48,931 nt of DNA from assembly GCA_900552385.1 (NCBI GenBank), contig URZI01000014.1, forward strand, positions 1-48,931, read 5' to 3'. The notes under the pieces were generated by a model. It worked only from the letters and a program-made list of their open reading frames with translations. It made no database searches and had not been told where the DNA came from. This DNA is from an uncultured Collinsella sp. (GTDB taxonomy: Bacteria > Actinomycetota > Coriobacteriia > Coriobacteriales > Coriobacteriaceae). The number at the start of each line of letters is the position of its first letter. Positions within the stretch are counted from its first letter, which is position 1. The position numbers and the translations under genes are program-made. Shown piece after piece: positions 1 to 7,290 of this stretch.

Positions 1-35
1 TATCGTCGGCAGCGTCAGATGTGTATAAGAGACAG
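1..35 (+). other. Illumina Nextera/Tn5 adapter contamination
   Basis: Bases 3-35 match the Nextera read-1 transposase adapter. Bases 17-35 are the 19-nt Tn5 mosaic end AGATGTGTATAAGAGACAG, and 3-16 are the adapter stem TCGTCGGCAGCGTC. This is library sequence left at a contig end, not genome. Translated on the minus strand it gives the tell-tale SLIHI tail fused to the first gene. Confidence 0.98.
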
Positions 36-233
36 GCTATACACATCGTCCATAGTCAGGCTAGGCAAAGATTCAACGATCTTCACGGCATTGGAAAAAC
101 GCGGGATAGTCTGCCCGCATTCCCAGGCGGAGACGGAAGTCTGGCTCACTTCCGCTATCGCTGCAAGCTGCTCTTGCGACAAACCGAAGTTACCGCGAAT
201 TGCATGAATGTTGTCGCCAATATAGTTCTCCAT
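36..233 (-). CDS. XRE-family HTH transcriptional regulator, 3' end missing
   Basis: The visible part is about 66 residues starting MENYIGDNIHAIRGN, with a helix-turn-helix of the Cro/CI (XRE) type: GLSQEQLAAIAEVSQTSVSA is followed by the WE.G and IPRF pattern usual for this fold. I chose the ATG at 231-233 because GGAGG lies about 5 nt upstream of it; the upstream in-frame ATGs lack a ribosome site. The gene runs off the contig: its last codons before the adapter are DDVY, and anything after that is adapter. It is divergent from the small gene at 341, an arrangement typical of a repressor and its target. It probably binds operators in the 234-340 gap. Its function beyond DNA binding is unknown. 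Confidence 0.8.
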
Positions 234-300
234 CGGTCCTCCCATCCACGCGAAACATGCTATCAAATAAGGTGGTATTCCCAGATTGACAGCAGTTTTT

Positions 301-579
301 TACCCGTTAATCTGGTAATGATCAAGTGCGGAGGATGAGTATGAAAAACTGGGTTCAACAAGCGCGCGAAGCCTCTGGGCTGTCCCTAGACGACTGCGCT
401 TCAGCGTTGTTCCTCTCCCGTGACGCCTTCGCCCAAAAGGACGCCAATCCGGGAACCATAACCCTGAATGAACTCAGGGTATTGCACAACGTTTTCAACG
501 AAGACGCTCGCAAGATCGTCCAAAAAGCACTTCTCGAAATCTATCTTTAGTATCCATTGAAACACCTGTTTAACGGGTA
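301..579. repeat. 10-bp inverted repeat flanking the small HTH-like gene
   Basis: TACCCGTTAA at 301-310 is the exact reverse complement of TTAACGGGTA at 570-579. The first arm lies in the divergent promoter region and the second just before the DUF1292 gene. ATTGACAG also occurs next to each arm (285-292 and 583-590). These could be operators for the XRE protein at 36-233; that is inference. Confidence 0.5.
341..550 (+). CDS. small HTH-like protein
   Basis: This is a 69-residue protein beginning MKNWVQQAREASGLS. The pattern of an N-terminal helix, GLSLDDCASAL, FLSRDAFAQK and TITLNELRVLHNVF resembles a degenerate XRE-type helix-turn-helix, but the recognition helix is not convincing. I chose the ATG at 341 because GGAGG at 330-334 sits 6 nt away; the earlier GTG at 326 and ATG at 335 are too close to that site. 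It is divergent from the truncated XRE regulator and is followed after 48 nt by the DUF1292 gene. The pair resembles a cI/cro-like switch or an accessory immunity locus, but the sequence does not decide this. Confidence 0.6.
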   Translation: MKNWVQQAREASGLSLDDCASALFLSRDAFAQKDANPGTITLNELRVLHNVFNEDARKIVQKALLEIYL

Positions 580-598
580 GTTATTGACAGGAGTACCG

Positions 599-892
599 AT
601 GCGCTCCATCCGAATGAAAGAAACTCGTTTTCCCTTAATCATGGAAGATGGCCAGGTCGCAGAATGCGAAGCGCTTCTGCTCGTGGAAAGCAGCTGCGGT
701 ACCAAAAATTATCTGGTATACACCGACAACAGCATCGGCGATGACGGTTCCCTAACGGTATTCGCCTCCGCGTATAGGACAAATGCCGAAACCCCAAACG
801 CTATGCCGCTAAGAGAAACCGAGCTTCTTCCCATAACGACAAAAGACGAATGGGAATTCTTAGAAGCCGCACTCGATAGCGCAATCGGGTAA
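599..892 (+). CDS. DUF1292 family protein
   Basis: This is a 97-residue acidic protein. The order MEDGQ, E-ALLLVE, NYLVYTDN, LTVFASAYR and LLPITTKDEWEFLEAALD follows the DUF1292 (YrzB-like) pattern: a beta-rich body with a closing D-EW-F helix. AGGAG at 589-593 is 5 nt from the ATG, which favours this start over the upstream TTG at 584. The family is widespread in Gram-positive bacteria and has no settled function; members often lie near RNA-processing or cell-envelope genes, which is not the case here. It may be cotranscribed with the small gene at 341-550. Confidence 0.75.
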   Translation: MRSIRMKETRFPLIMEDGQVAECEALLLVESSCGTKNYLVYTDNSIGDDGSLTVFASAYRTNAETPNAMPLRETELLPITTKDEWEFLEAALDSAIG

Positions 893-1119
893 TAACCAAA
901 ATAACTTAACCAATGCATCAGTCTCTATTCACGAATGCGAACCAGACTAACCTACGTGCCGTCTGACTCGCATTTTAGCTTCATAACACTTTTCAGCTGT
1001 CGTACGAAGCTCCACACCTAACCATGGAGTAAAATATATCGTTACGTCTGCATCTGCCGCTCACGGTAAATCACCAGGCGCTTAATCGAAAAAAGGACAT
1101 CGAGCAAGAAAGGTCATCC

Positions 1120-2442
1120 ATGTCCGAATTAACCGACTTCGAAAAAGAGGCAAAAGCCGATATTAGGGAGGCTCAGAAAGCAACTGCAGCCGAAAAGGCA
1201 AATAAGCCTTGGGTCAAACGCCTTTCGCTTACTACCTGGATCTTCATAGCACTTGCATTGGGTGTTGTAGCTGGCTTGGCTCTGCAAGGTACTCCCGACA
1301 TCGCAACCACGTACATAAAACCGCTTGGAACCATCTTCTTGAACCTCATTAAGATGATCGTTGTTCCGCTGGTTATCTTTTCTATGGTTGCTGGCGTCAT
1401 CAGCCTTTCCGATATCAAACGCGTAGGTGCTATCGGCGGTAAAACCATCGCCTACTACCTATGCACCACCGCATGCGCTATCGTAATCGGCTTAGTAATT
1501 GCCAACGTCCTCAACGTTGGAGCAGGCTACACTCTTTCTACCGATGAACTGAACTATGAGGCAAAAGAAGCCCCCTCGTTTATCGATACCATCGTGAACA
1601 TTTTCCCCAGTAACTTCGTCCAGCCCATGTCTGACGCCAGCATGCTGCAGATCATCGTCATCGCCCTCTTCTTCGGTTTCGGTATCCTCGCAGCGGGTAA
1701 AAAGGCTCAGCCGGTTGCCGATTTCGTGAACGGCATGAGCGAGGTTTGCATCAAGATCATGCATATGATCATCTCTATCGCCCCATTCGGCGTATTTGGA
1801 TTGATCACCCCCGTCGTTGCCACCAACGGCCCAGACATCCTGCTGCCGCTGCTGAAGCTCATTCTCATTGCCTACTTGGCCATGATTCTGCACATGGTTG
1901 TCGTATATTCTGGCGCAGTTAAAACCATTGCGAAAATGGGTCCGCTTACCTTCTTCAAGGGTCAGATGCGCGCAATGGCATTTGCGTTTGCTTCCGCATC
2001 CTCTGTCGGCACACTGCCTATCAATATGGAATGCTCTAAGAAGCTGGGCGTTCGCAGCGAAGTTTCTAGCTTCGTGCTGCCCCTTGGCGCTACCATCAAC
2101 ATGGACGGCACCGCTATTTACCAAGGCGTTTGCGCCATCTTTATTGCCCAGGTATTCGGAATCGACCTCACCATTGGCCAACAATGCGTTATTGTTGCCA
2201 CTGCCGTGCTTTCGTCCATCGGTACTGCCGGCGTCCCTGGCTCCGGCATGATCATGCTCGCTATGGTACTCCAGTCTGTTGGCCTGCCCGTTGAAGGCAT
2301 CGCCCTCGTAGCTGGCGTAGACCGCGTTCTGGACATGATGCGTACCGTGGTAAACATCACCGGCGACCAGTCCGCCGCTGTATGTGTCAATGCCCTGGAG
2401 AACCGCAAAGAAACCCGCCAAGCCGCCAAAGCAGCAGCATAA
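1120..2442 (+). CDS. dicarboxylate/amino acid:cation symporter (DAACS family)
   Basis: This 440-residue inner-membrane transporter matches the glutamate/aspartate/C4-dicarboxylate symporter family (GltP/GltPh fold). After a charged cytoplasmic N-terminus of about 40 residues come eight predicted membrane segments. The first re-entrant hairpin carries ASASSVGTLP, the TM7 motif is NMDGTA, and the second hairpin has GTAGVPGSG. In TM8, DRVLDMMRTVVNITGD keeps the Asp and Arg that bind substrate carboxylates in acidic amino acid carriers. Uptake is therefore probably of glutamate, aspartate or a dicarboxylate, coupled to Na+ or H+. The ATG has GAAAGG 6 nt upstream. It is a single-gene transcript ending in a clear terminator. 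Exact substrate and coupling ion are not readable from sequence. Confidence 0.92.
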   Translation: MSELTDFEKEAKADIREAQKATAAEKANKPWVKRLSLTTWIFIALALGVVAGLALQGTPDIATTYIKPLGTIFLNLIKMIVVPLVIFSMVAGVISLSDIKRVGAIGGKTIAYYLCTTACAIVIGLVIANVLNVGAGYTLSTDELNYEAKEAPSFIDTIVNIFPSNFVQPMSDASMLQIIVIALFFGFGILAAGKKAQPVADFVNGMSEVCIKIMHMIISIAPFGVFGLITPVVATNGPDILLPLLKLILIAYLAMILHMVVVYSGAVKTIAKMGPLTFFKGQMRAMAFAFASASSVGTLPINMECSKKLGVRSEVSSFVLPLGATINMDGTAIYQGVCAIFIAQVFGIDLTIGQQCVIVATAVLSSIGTAGVPGSGMIMLAMVLQSVGLPVEGIALVAGVDRVLDMMRTVVNITGDQSAAVCVNALENRKETRQAAKAAA

Positions 2443-2466
2443 GCAGAGCAGGACATAACCCACCCG

Positions 2467-2492
2467 AGAAGCCGCCACGAGCGGCTTCTTTT
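2467..2492 (+). terminator. rho-independent terminator after the symporter gene
   Basis: A 9-bp perfect stem (AGAAGCCGC with GCGGCTTCT) with a 5-nt loop is followed by a short T run. It begins 25 nt after the symporter stop codon. Confidence 0.9.
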
Positions 2493-3185
2493 ATGCCCAA
2501 GCGCAATGTATCAAGTGATGCGATTGCGCACCATTTAGGTCGAACAAATGATTCGAGCACGACTCCCCCGCAAAGCGGGTCAGTCGAAACATAAGCGCGC
2601 CGCCACCCCGCCACAGAGCTTGCGCGCGGCAACCTCGGGAACCTAAAAACAAAATAACGGTCGGGTTTGCAACTTTTTTGCGATTAGGAATTGTTCGAGT
2701 TCCCCGATCGCGGTTCAAGACATAAAAACCGCAGGTAACCAGCCGTACAGCAGCTTGTTTGCACGTTCCAGGGACCGAAAAGAGCCCCTAATCGCAAAAA
2801 GTTGCATAAGAGTCGGATTTTTTGTTTTTCAACAGGCTGATCTGTCGCAACAGGCCTGTAGCACCATGAAGCAGCCCTCGAAAGCCAAGCGGACCCCATA
2901 TAACGGCAACGGGGCAAAGTCAGAGAAGGGGAATGGATGTAATTCATGGCCTATATTCCTTTCCCATTCGCTGTTTTTAGGGGTTTGAATTTGCGGCCCG
3001 TCCCGAAGCACCAAGCTAAAGCCAAACGCACTTCTCTGCTGGCGTCTTAAAGGGTCTGGGTTTTTTAAGCGGCTAAAACTGGAGCTGCAAACTGGGGTTT
3101 AGATGCGAAATAGGACACACTTTTTGTCCTATAGCCCGCTATTTCTTATAACCTGCCCGTAGCGCTACCACGCCTTACGCGAAAC
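2493..3185. other. about 700-nt gene-free stretch with repeats
   Basis: Several short open frames exist on both strands, but none has a ribosome site, typical codon use or a recognisable product. The stretch holds the inverted repeat listed at 2645-2829 and a small hairpin at 3110-3132 (ATAGGACA with TGTCCTAT, 7-nt loop). No RNA family was recognised. It separates the plus-strand symporter from the minus-strand tRNA genes. Confidence 0.6.
2645..2829. repeat. imperfect inverted repeat with ~44-nt arms
   Basis: Arm 1 core at 2668-2688 (TGCAAC, a T run, GCGATTAGG) is the reverse complement of 2787-2806 apart from one extra T. Similarity continues outward through AAAAACAAAA at 2645-2654 and its complement at 2818-2829. 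About 100 nt of unique sequence separates the arms. There is no transposase gene between them. Confidence 0.75.
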
Positions 3186-3217
3186 AAAAAGGGATTGCAC
3201 GGTGTGCAATCCCTTTT
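3186..3217 (-). terminator. terminator after tRNA-Cys
   Basis: A 10-bp perfect stem (3191-3200 with 3204-3213) with a 3-nt loop is flanked by A/T tracts. On the minus strand it ends in a U run, just 3' of tRNA-Cys. Confidence 0.9.
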
Positions 3218-3227
3218 GAGTGCGTAT

Positions 3228-3301
3228 TGGAGGCGACGCCCGGATTCGAACCGGGGGTAAAGGCTTTGCAGGCCTCTGCCTTACCACTTGGCCACTTCGC
3301 C
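3228..3301 (-). tRNA. tRNA-Cys (GCA)
   Basis: A full cloverleaf can be drawn. The acceptor GGCGAAG pairs with CGTCGCC (one A-G mismatch at position 6). The D stem is GCC/GGC, the anticodon stem GAGGC/GCCTT has loop CTGCAAA, the T arm has GGTTCGAATCC, and CCA is encoded at 3228-3230. The anticodon GCA reads cysteine codons. Confidence 0.96.
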
Positions 3302-3302
3302 G

Positions 3303-3326
3303 AAAAAGGACCGATAAGAACGGTCC
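3303..3326 (-). terminator. hairpin with U run between tRNA-Gly and tRNA-Cys
   Basis: GGACCG at 3308-3313 pairs with CGGTCC at 3321-3326. On the minus strand it is followed by TTTTT (3307-3303). It could partly end tRNA-Gly transcription before tRNA-Cys, or act as a processing site. Confidence 0.65.
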
Positions 3327-3336
3327 GGAAATGCAA

Positions 3337-3412
3337 TGGAGCGGACAACGGGGCTCGAACCCGCGACCCCAACCTTGGCAAGGTTGTGCTCTACCAACTG
3401 AGCCATGTCCGC
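3337..3412 (-). tRNA. tRNA-Gly (GCC)
   Basis: This 76-nt cloverleaf has acceptor GCGGACA pairing with TGTCCGC, D-arm GCTC/GAGC, anticodon loop TTGCCAA (anticodon GCC), T arm GGTTCGAGCC and an encoded CCA at 3337-3339. It is upstream of tRNA-Cys on the same strand. Confidence 0.97.
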
Positions 3413-3424
3413 TTGCGGGTTATT

Positions 3425-3472
3425 AATTTACGCGAGTTATCCAAAAGACGCAAGTACTTTTTTCAAAAAAGT
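3425..3472 (-). promoter_or_regulatory. tRNA-Gly promoter with upstream palindrome
   Basis: On the minus strand, -35 TTGCGT (3448-3453) and -10 TAAATT (3425-3430) are 17 nt apart and precede tRNA-Gly by about 12 nt. Two bases upstream of the -35 is the palindrome ACTTTTTTGAAAAAAGT (3456-3472). The same 17-mer sits at the same distance from the tRNA-Leu promoter, which suggests an UP-like element. Confidence 0.75.
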
Positions 3473-3517
3473 TGACCAAAGCAAGTTCACGCAGGGAAAT
3501 CATGTCAACCCAAGGCG

Positions 3518-4264
3518 CTAAGCGCATGATTCCAATGCCGAGCTAAACAGCTTCACCATCCGAACGCGTGTGCCGGCACCATCCGTGCGACGGGTAACCT
3601 CCACATTATCGACGAGCATGCGCATAAGCTTGATACCACGTCCACGTTCCTCGGATGCCACCGGCTCGCTCGCCCCATCGATAGAATAGCCAACGCCCCG
3701 ATCAAGCACCTCGAGCACAACACGGTCCCCGTAGGCCTGAACCGTCAGGATGCAGCCGACACCGCCCGCATGGTCATACGCGTTACCCAATGCCTCCCCC
3801 AGCGCCAATGCGACGTCATAACGTTCATCACGCCTCAGGGGAAGTGATTCGAGAAGCTCGGCCACACGGTGCCGATAATACGGGAGATTCTCGATGCCTC
3901 GCTGCACTTCGATGCTCTTGCTCCATCGTGGCAACTCTCCCACCGGGATGGCGGGAATCGACTCACGCGCCGGACCCGCAACATGAAGGATGTCGACAAG
4001 TCGGGCAATCTCCAAAAAGCGAATGACCTCATCGGAGGCGTTAACGAGCGAAAGCAGGCCCTCTCTCCTCATGAGCTCTCTGGCACGTGTAAGCAAAAAC
4101 GCCAAACCCGTCGAGTCGATAAAGCCCACGGCCTGGCAATTGATGACAACGCGACGCACGCCACGGTCGATCAAATTATCCAACCGTCGGCGCAGCGCGG
4201 ACACCGAGGCGATGTCGACATCACCCGGTGGCGTCAAAACCGCTATGTCATTCCACTCATTCAT
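3518..4264 (-). CDS. STAS-HATPase fusion: anti-sigma antagonist plus serine kinase
   Basis: This 248-residue protein joins two parts of a partner-switching module. Residues 1-100 are a STAS domain (SpoIIAA/RsbV type) with the phospho-acceptor Ser51 in FIDSTGLAFL. Residues about 120-240 are a GHKL ATPase of the RsbW/SpoIIAB type, with N box EALGNAYDHA (Asn161), DRGVG (188-192) and GRG (208-210). Both active regions look intact. In most systems these are separate proteins, with the kinase phosphorylating the antagonist. It lies 81 nt downstream of a PP2C phosphatase that could reverse that phosphorylation. I chose the ATG at 4264; an upstream in-frame TTG at 4282 is possible, and no strong ribosome site distinguishes them. 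No sigma factor is adjacent, so the output is unknown. Confidence 0.88.
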   Translation of the reverse strand: MNEWNDIAVLTPPGDVDIASVSALRRRLDNLIDRGVRRVVINCQAVGFIDSTGLAFLLTRARELMRREGLLSLVNASDEVIRFLEIARLVDILHVAGPARESIPAIPVGELPRWSKSIEVQRGIENLPYYRHRVAELLESLPLRRDERYDVALALGEALGNAYDHAGGVGCILTVQAYGDRVVLEVLDRGVGYSIDGASEPVASEERGRGIKLMRMLVDNVEVTRRTDGAGTRVRMVKLFSSALESCA

Positions 4265-4345
4265 ACGACCATGGTTCCCCAAAAGAGCTCGCTCGATGCA
4301 TACGTTTCTTCAACCGTAGGGATTTCGCCCGTCCAACGTCGCGGC

Positions 4346-6691
4346 CTACGATCGACCCCGTAAAAACTCAAGGGAGACCAGCGCGATGTCATCGTCCAGC
4401 GCCGACTCGGTAAAGCGATCAAGCTCGCCCAAGACCTTACCGCAGATTCCCGATACGCCCTCACCCGAGACAGAGAGCAGAAGGTCGCGAAGGCGCTGTT
4501 CGCCAAAGAAAGCACCCGAGCGATCACGTGCTTCGATCGTTCCGTCGGTATACATAAATAGCATGTCACCAGGAGCGAACGTAAACACGCCCGTCTCGTA
4601 CACCATGCTCTCAAAGGCACCGATCACGCCCGATTGGCACCCAAGGAGCTCCACTTCTCCCCTGCAGGTCTCGCCGCTGCCAAGCGGCTTCGATGACGGC
4701 CTAATGACCATAGTGGGAGGATGTCCCGCTGAGCAATAGGTAGCGCGACCCGCCTTAAGATCGATCTTGGCGATAAACGCCGTCACAAACGTCTCGACCC
4801 TCGAAAAGCCCATGAGCATGCTATTGAGCGAGCGAGCCATGCGGGCAGGCCCCGCACCCTCCCAGGCATAGGCCGTCAGCGCCGTCTTGACGAGCGCTGA
4901 CATCGACGCCGCCTCAATTCCCTTGCCGGATACATCGCCCAAAATCATAACGGCGCAATCGTCGGGAAGTCGGACAAGCGTATAGAAGTCACCGCCGACC
5001 AACGCGGAATTCGTTGCCGATAGGTATACCGAATCGGTTGCGATGCCCGGAACGTCACCAAGCGAATTTCTCATGCCAATCTGAAGCGTCTGAGCGATAT
5101 GACGCTCTTCGCGCTTTTGAGATTCGCCTTCGTAGATCAGTTCAAAGTCATGCGCCAAGTGCACCAAGTAGTCATATTCAAGGTCATCAATCGGCTCTTG
5201 ACTACCATCACGAAGCAGCAGCGCGCGCGTCGTCGGGCCCTTCGCAATAGAGGCAGGAACGATCGCGTCGTTACTGTGCTTGTCATCACCCTCAGGGCGC
5301 GGACGCCCCGCCTCGATGCCGGTGTCGACGTAGAGACCCTGGCAAGGCAGACCATGTGCCCTAAGCCAGCCTCCCATAGGCATCGATTCGTCAACGCGAG
5401 TTATACGGACGTGTTTAAGATCCTCGGCACTCGTGTCGCCCAAAACAGATGCTTCAAAGCCATCAGGGCCAGCTCCCAGACGTGCCGCTGGCGCCGTCGT
5501 AGAAAAGAAAAGCTTCTCGGGATCGTCCGGCAAAGCAACTCGACTACCGCCTTCAAAATCTATGACATAGGAGTCCAGACTGGCGTCATACTCAACAGGG
5601 CAAAAATGGCAGTTGAGCATATTGCAGATCTCGGACGATACCGCCTGGGTAGCCGCGTCGGAATCGTCTAGAAAGGTAAACAACTCATCACGTAAGACAT
5701 TGAGCGAGCGGCCAAGCTCGGCCGTGCGACGAGAGCGAAGACTCGATGCCATGCCGACCAGCTGGATAGACAGGTAATCGCAAATGACCTCGAGTACATT
5801 AACGTCATAGGCGAGCGGTGCCTGGGGACGTTTCCAACCAACTTCCAGCACGCCAAGGATCTGCGTACCGTAAAAAACGGGAAGACAGATCTCGCTGCGG
5901 TACGGAGGCATATCCTGCATGCGCAACAGGTGCTTAGAACGATTGTCCAAATCCATAAACATGCCCGAGGCGACACGATCGCCCTCAAGGTCCTGCTGAA
6001 TCGACAGACGGCAAGCGCGCGACTCGCGAAGCACGTACGTCGGAATGCCAGCGCCATACGGCAAAAACTCGGGCAGGTAGCTGTCGTACAGCTCCTTGGA
6101 AACACCGCGTAGCTTAAAACCGCCGCTCTCCGAAAAATAAATCGCAGCTCCAGAAGCATCGAGCGTTCCGACGAGCTGATTTAAAACGGTATCAAGCAGG
6201 CTGGGTAGCTCATCGGAGCCCACTGTGCTCATAATGACCGACAACGTGCCCGAGAGGCGCTTATTCGCCACTCTAAGCTCCGAAAGCGCACGCTTGAGCT
6301 GGCGGTCGTGCGAATACTGTTCTTCGATGCTATGAAGCGCCACCAGAACGCGCGGCGCGCGGCGTCCAAAGATACGTGGAGGCATTACGGAGCCCGCGCG
6401 AACCAAGACGGGAATAAAGGAGCCGTCGCTCAGCTTGAGCATCAGTTCGCTCTCGGAGCCATCAGTTTCAAATGGTAGACGGTGTTCTGTCGCACGTTCA
6501 AAAGCGGATGAGTACAGAACGTCTTTAACATCTCCACCGATGACGTCGGCGCGATCCTCACACATCAAACCAAGTAAGCGATTATTCACATGCAGAATGG
6601 TTCCGTCGAGCTCACAGATGATGACAGCATCGCTCGTGATCTCGACCAGTTGGGCAACGTCTGCCCACTCGTTGCGCTCAAGCGTTTCCAT
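4346..6691 (-). CDS. PAS/GAF sensor with PP2C (SpoIIE/RsbU-type) phosphatase
   Basis: This cytoplasmic protein has about 781 residues and no membrane segments. The N-terminal ~110 residues form a PAS domain (AQLVEITSDAVIICELDGT, then NNRLLGL). A GAF domain follows at roughly 160-310, then a less clear region that may be a second GAF. From about 530 to the end is the SpoIIE/RsbU phosphatase: LVGGDFY, GDVSGKGIEAA, GHPP, MYTDGTIEA and DDIALV hold the metal-binding aspartates. The likely role is dephosphorylating the STAS Ser51 of the next gene in response to a signal. I chose ATG 6691 because GAGG lies 6 nt upstream; an in-frame GTG at 6703 lacks one. Confidence 0.9.
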   Translation of the reverse strand: METLERNEWADVAQLVEITSDAVIICELDGTILHVNNRLLGLMCEDRADVIGGDVKDVLYSSAFERATEHRLPFETDGSESELMLKLSDGSFIPVLVRAGSVMPPRIFGRRAPRVLVALHSIEEQYSHDRQLKRALSELRVANKRLSGTLSVIMSTVGSDELPSLLDTVLNQLVGTLDASGAAIYFSESGGFKLRGVSKELYDSYLPEFLPYGAGIPTYVLRESRACRLSIQQDLEGDRVASGMFMDLDNRSKHLLRMQDMPPYRSEICLPVFYGTQILGVLEVGWKRPQAPLAYDVNVLEVICDYLSIQLVGMASSLRSRRTAELGRSLNVLRDELFTFLDDSDAATQAVSSEICNMLNCHFCPVEYDASLDSYVIDFEGGSRVALPDDPEKLFFSTTAPAARLGAGPDGFEASVLGDTSAEDLKHVRITRVDESMPMGGWLRAHGLPCQGLYVDTGIEAGRPRPEGDDKHSNDAIVPASIAKGPTTRALLLRDGSQEPIDDLEYDYLVHLAHDFELIYEGESQKREERHIAQTLQIGMRNSLGDVPGIATDSVYLSATNSALVGGDFYTLVRLPDDCAVMILGDVSGKGIEAASMSALVKTALTAYAWEGAGPARMARSLNSMLMGFSRVETFVTAFIAKIDLKAGRATYCSAGHPPTMVIRPSSKPLGSGETCRGEVELLGCQSGVIGAFESMVYETGVFTFAPGDMLFMYTDGTIEARDRSGAFFGEQRLRDLLLSVSGEGVSGICGKVLGELDRFTESALDDDIALVSLEFLRGRS

Positions 6692-6716
6692 CGTGGACCT
6701 CACCGTCTATCGGTAA

Positions 6717-6739
6717 CAAAAAAGCCTCCGAAGAGGCTT
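6717..6739 (-). terminator. terminator after tRNA-Leu
   Basis: AAGCCTC at 6722-6728 pairs with GAGGCTT at 6733-6739 around the loop CGAA. On the minus strand a U run follows (6723-6718). It lies between tRNA-Leu and the phosphatase gene, insulating the two. Confidence 0.9.
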
Positions 6740-6750
6740 CTCAAATGCGA

Positions 6751-6840
6751 TGGTGTCGGAGGCGGGACTTGAACCCGCATGACCAAAAAGCGGTCACTAG
6801 CACCTCAAGCTAGCGCGTCTGCCAATTCCGCCACTCCGAC
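6751..6840 (-). tRNA. tRNA-Leu (GAG)
   Basis: This 90-nt class II tRNA has acceptor GTCGGAG pairing with CTCCGAC, anticodon stem CTAGC/GCTAG with loop TTGAGGT (anticodon GAG), and a long variable arm in which GACC pairs with GGTC. The T arm has GGTTCAAGTCC, and CCA is encoded at 6751-6753. Confidence 0.96.
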
Positions 6841-6897
6841 ATGCTATGTTGTTGATTCGCAGTTCGTTTTGTTGGACCTGCGCGTTCAACGAGGAAG

Positions 6898-6946
6898 ATA
6901 ATAACCTATGATTCGAGAACTGTGCAAGCACTTTTTTCAAAAAAGT
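6898..6946 (-). promoter_or_regulatory. tRNA-Leu promoter with upstream palindrome
   Basis: On the minus strand, -35 TTGCAC (6922-6927) is 18 nt from -10 TATTAT (6898-6903). The palindrome ACTTTTTTGAAAAAAGT (6930-6946) lies 2 nt upstream of the -35, exactly as at the tRNA-Gly promoter. A leader of about 50 nt precedes the tRNA. Confidence 0.75.
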
Positions 6947-6984
6947 TTACGAATTTGTAAATACGCAGGTAGACGGACCTGTTC

Positions 6985-7109
6985 GGGCCGGAATGAGGTT
7001 GCTTTCCAACGCGTCCTCGGGCATGCGGCATTATTTTGCTCCGCGCTTCGCGCTACAAAATAATGCCGCCCCCTGCGGAATGCGTTGGAAAGCAACCTCA
7101 TTCCGGCCC
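6985..7109. repeat. long nested inverted repeat A
   Basis: The outer arms 6985-7012 and 7082-7109 are perfect reverse complements over 28 bp. The inner arms 7025-7038 and 7056-7069 are perfect over 14 bp, and the apex has CGCG/CGCG. Only 12-nt internal segments are unpaired. There is no coding frame of note and no terminal U tract. Function is unknown. Confidence 0.92.
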
Positions 7110-7170
7110 TAGGAGTATGTACTCCGGACACAGTTCTCAAACATGTTCTGGGGGCTGATTCAAATTTAGT

Positions 7171-7225
7171 GGCTCGGCTTTGCCGAGCCCTTATATGGAG
7201 AGGCCGGAGCTAAAGCTCCGGCCTC
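7171..7225. terminator. two tandem GC-rich hairpins
   Basis: GGCTCGGC/GCCGAGCC (7171-7178 with 7182-7189, 3-nt loop) is followed by an 11-bp stem (7200-7210 with 7215-7225, loop TAAA). Neither is followed by a good U run on either strand, so the terminator role is uncertain. They lie between nested repeats A and B. Confidence 0.5.
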
Positions 7226-7290
7226 GCTAAATATCTTATTAGATAAAGTGAGCGATTTAGGAATCGCACCCCCCCTGCGGTGGTAACACA

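Noticed and set aside
301..319. TTGACA at 286-291 as a promoter for the small HTH-like gene
   Set aside because: No acceptable -10 element lies 16-18 nt downstream; the best candidate (TAATCT) matches poorly.
2382..3014. Several short overlapping frames in the gene desert
   Set aside because: They overlap the terminator and the inverted repeat, lack ribosome sites and have no recognisable product.
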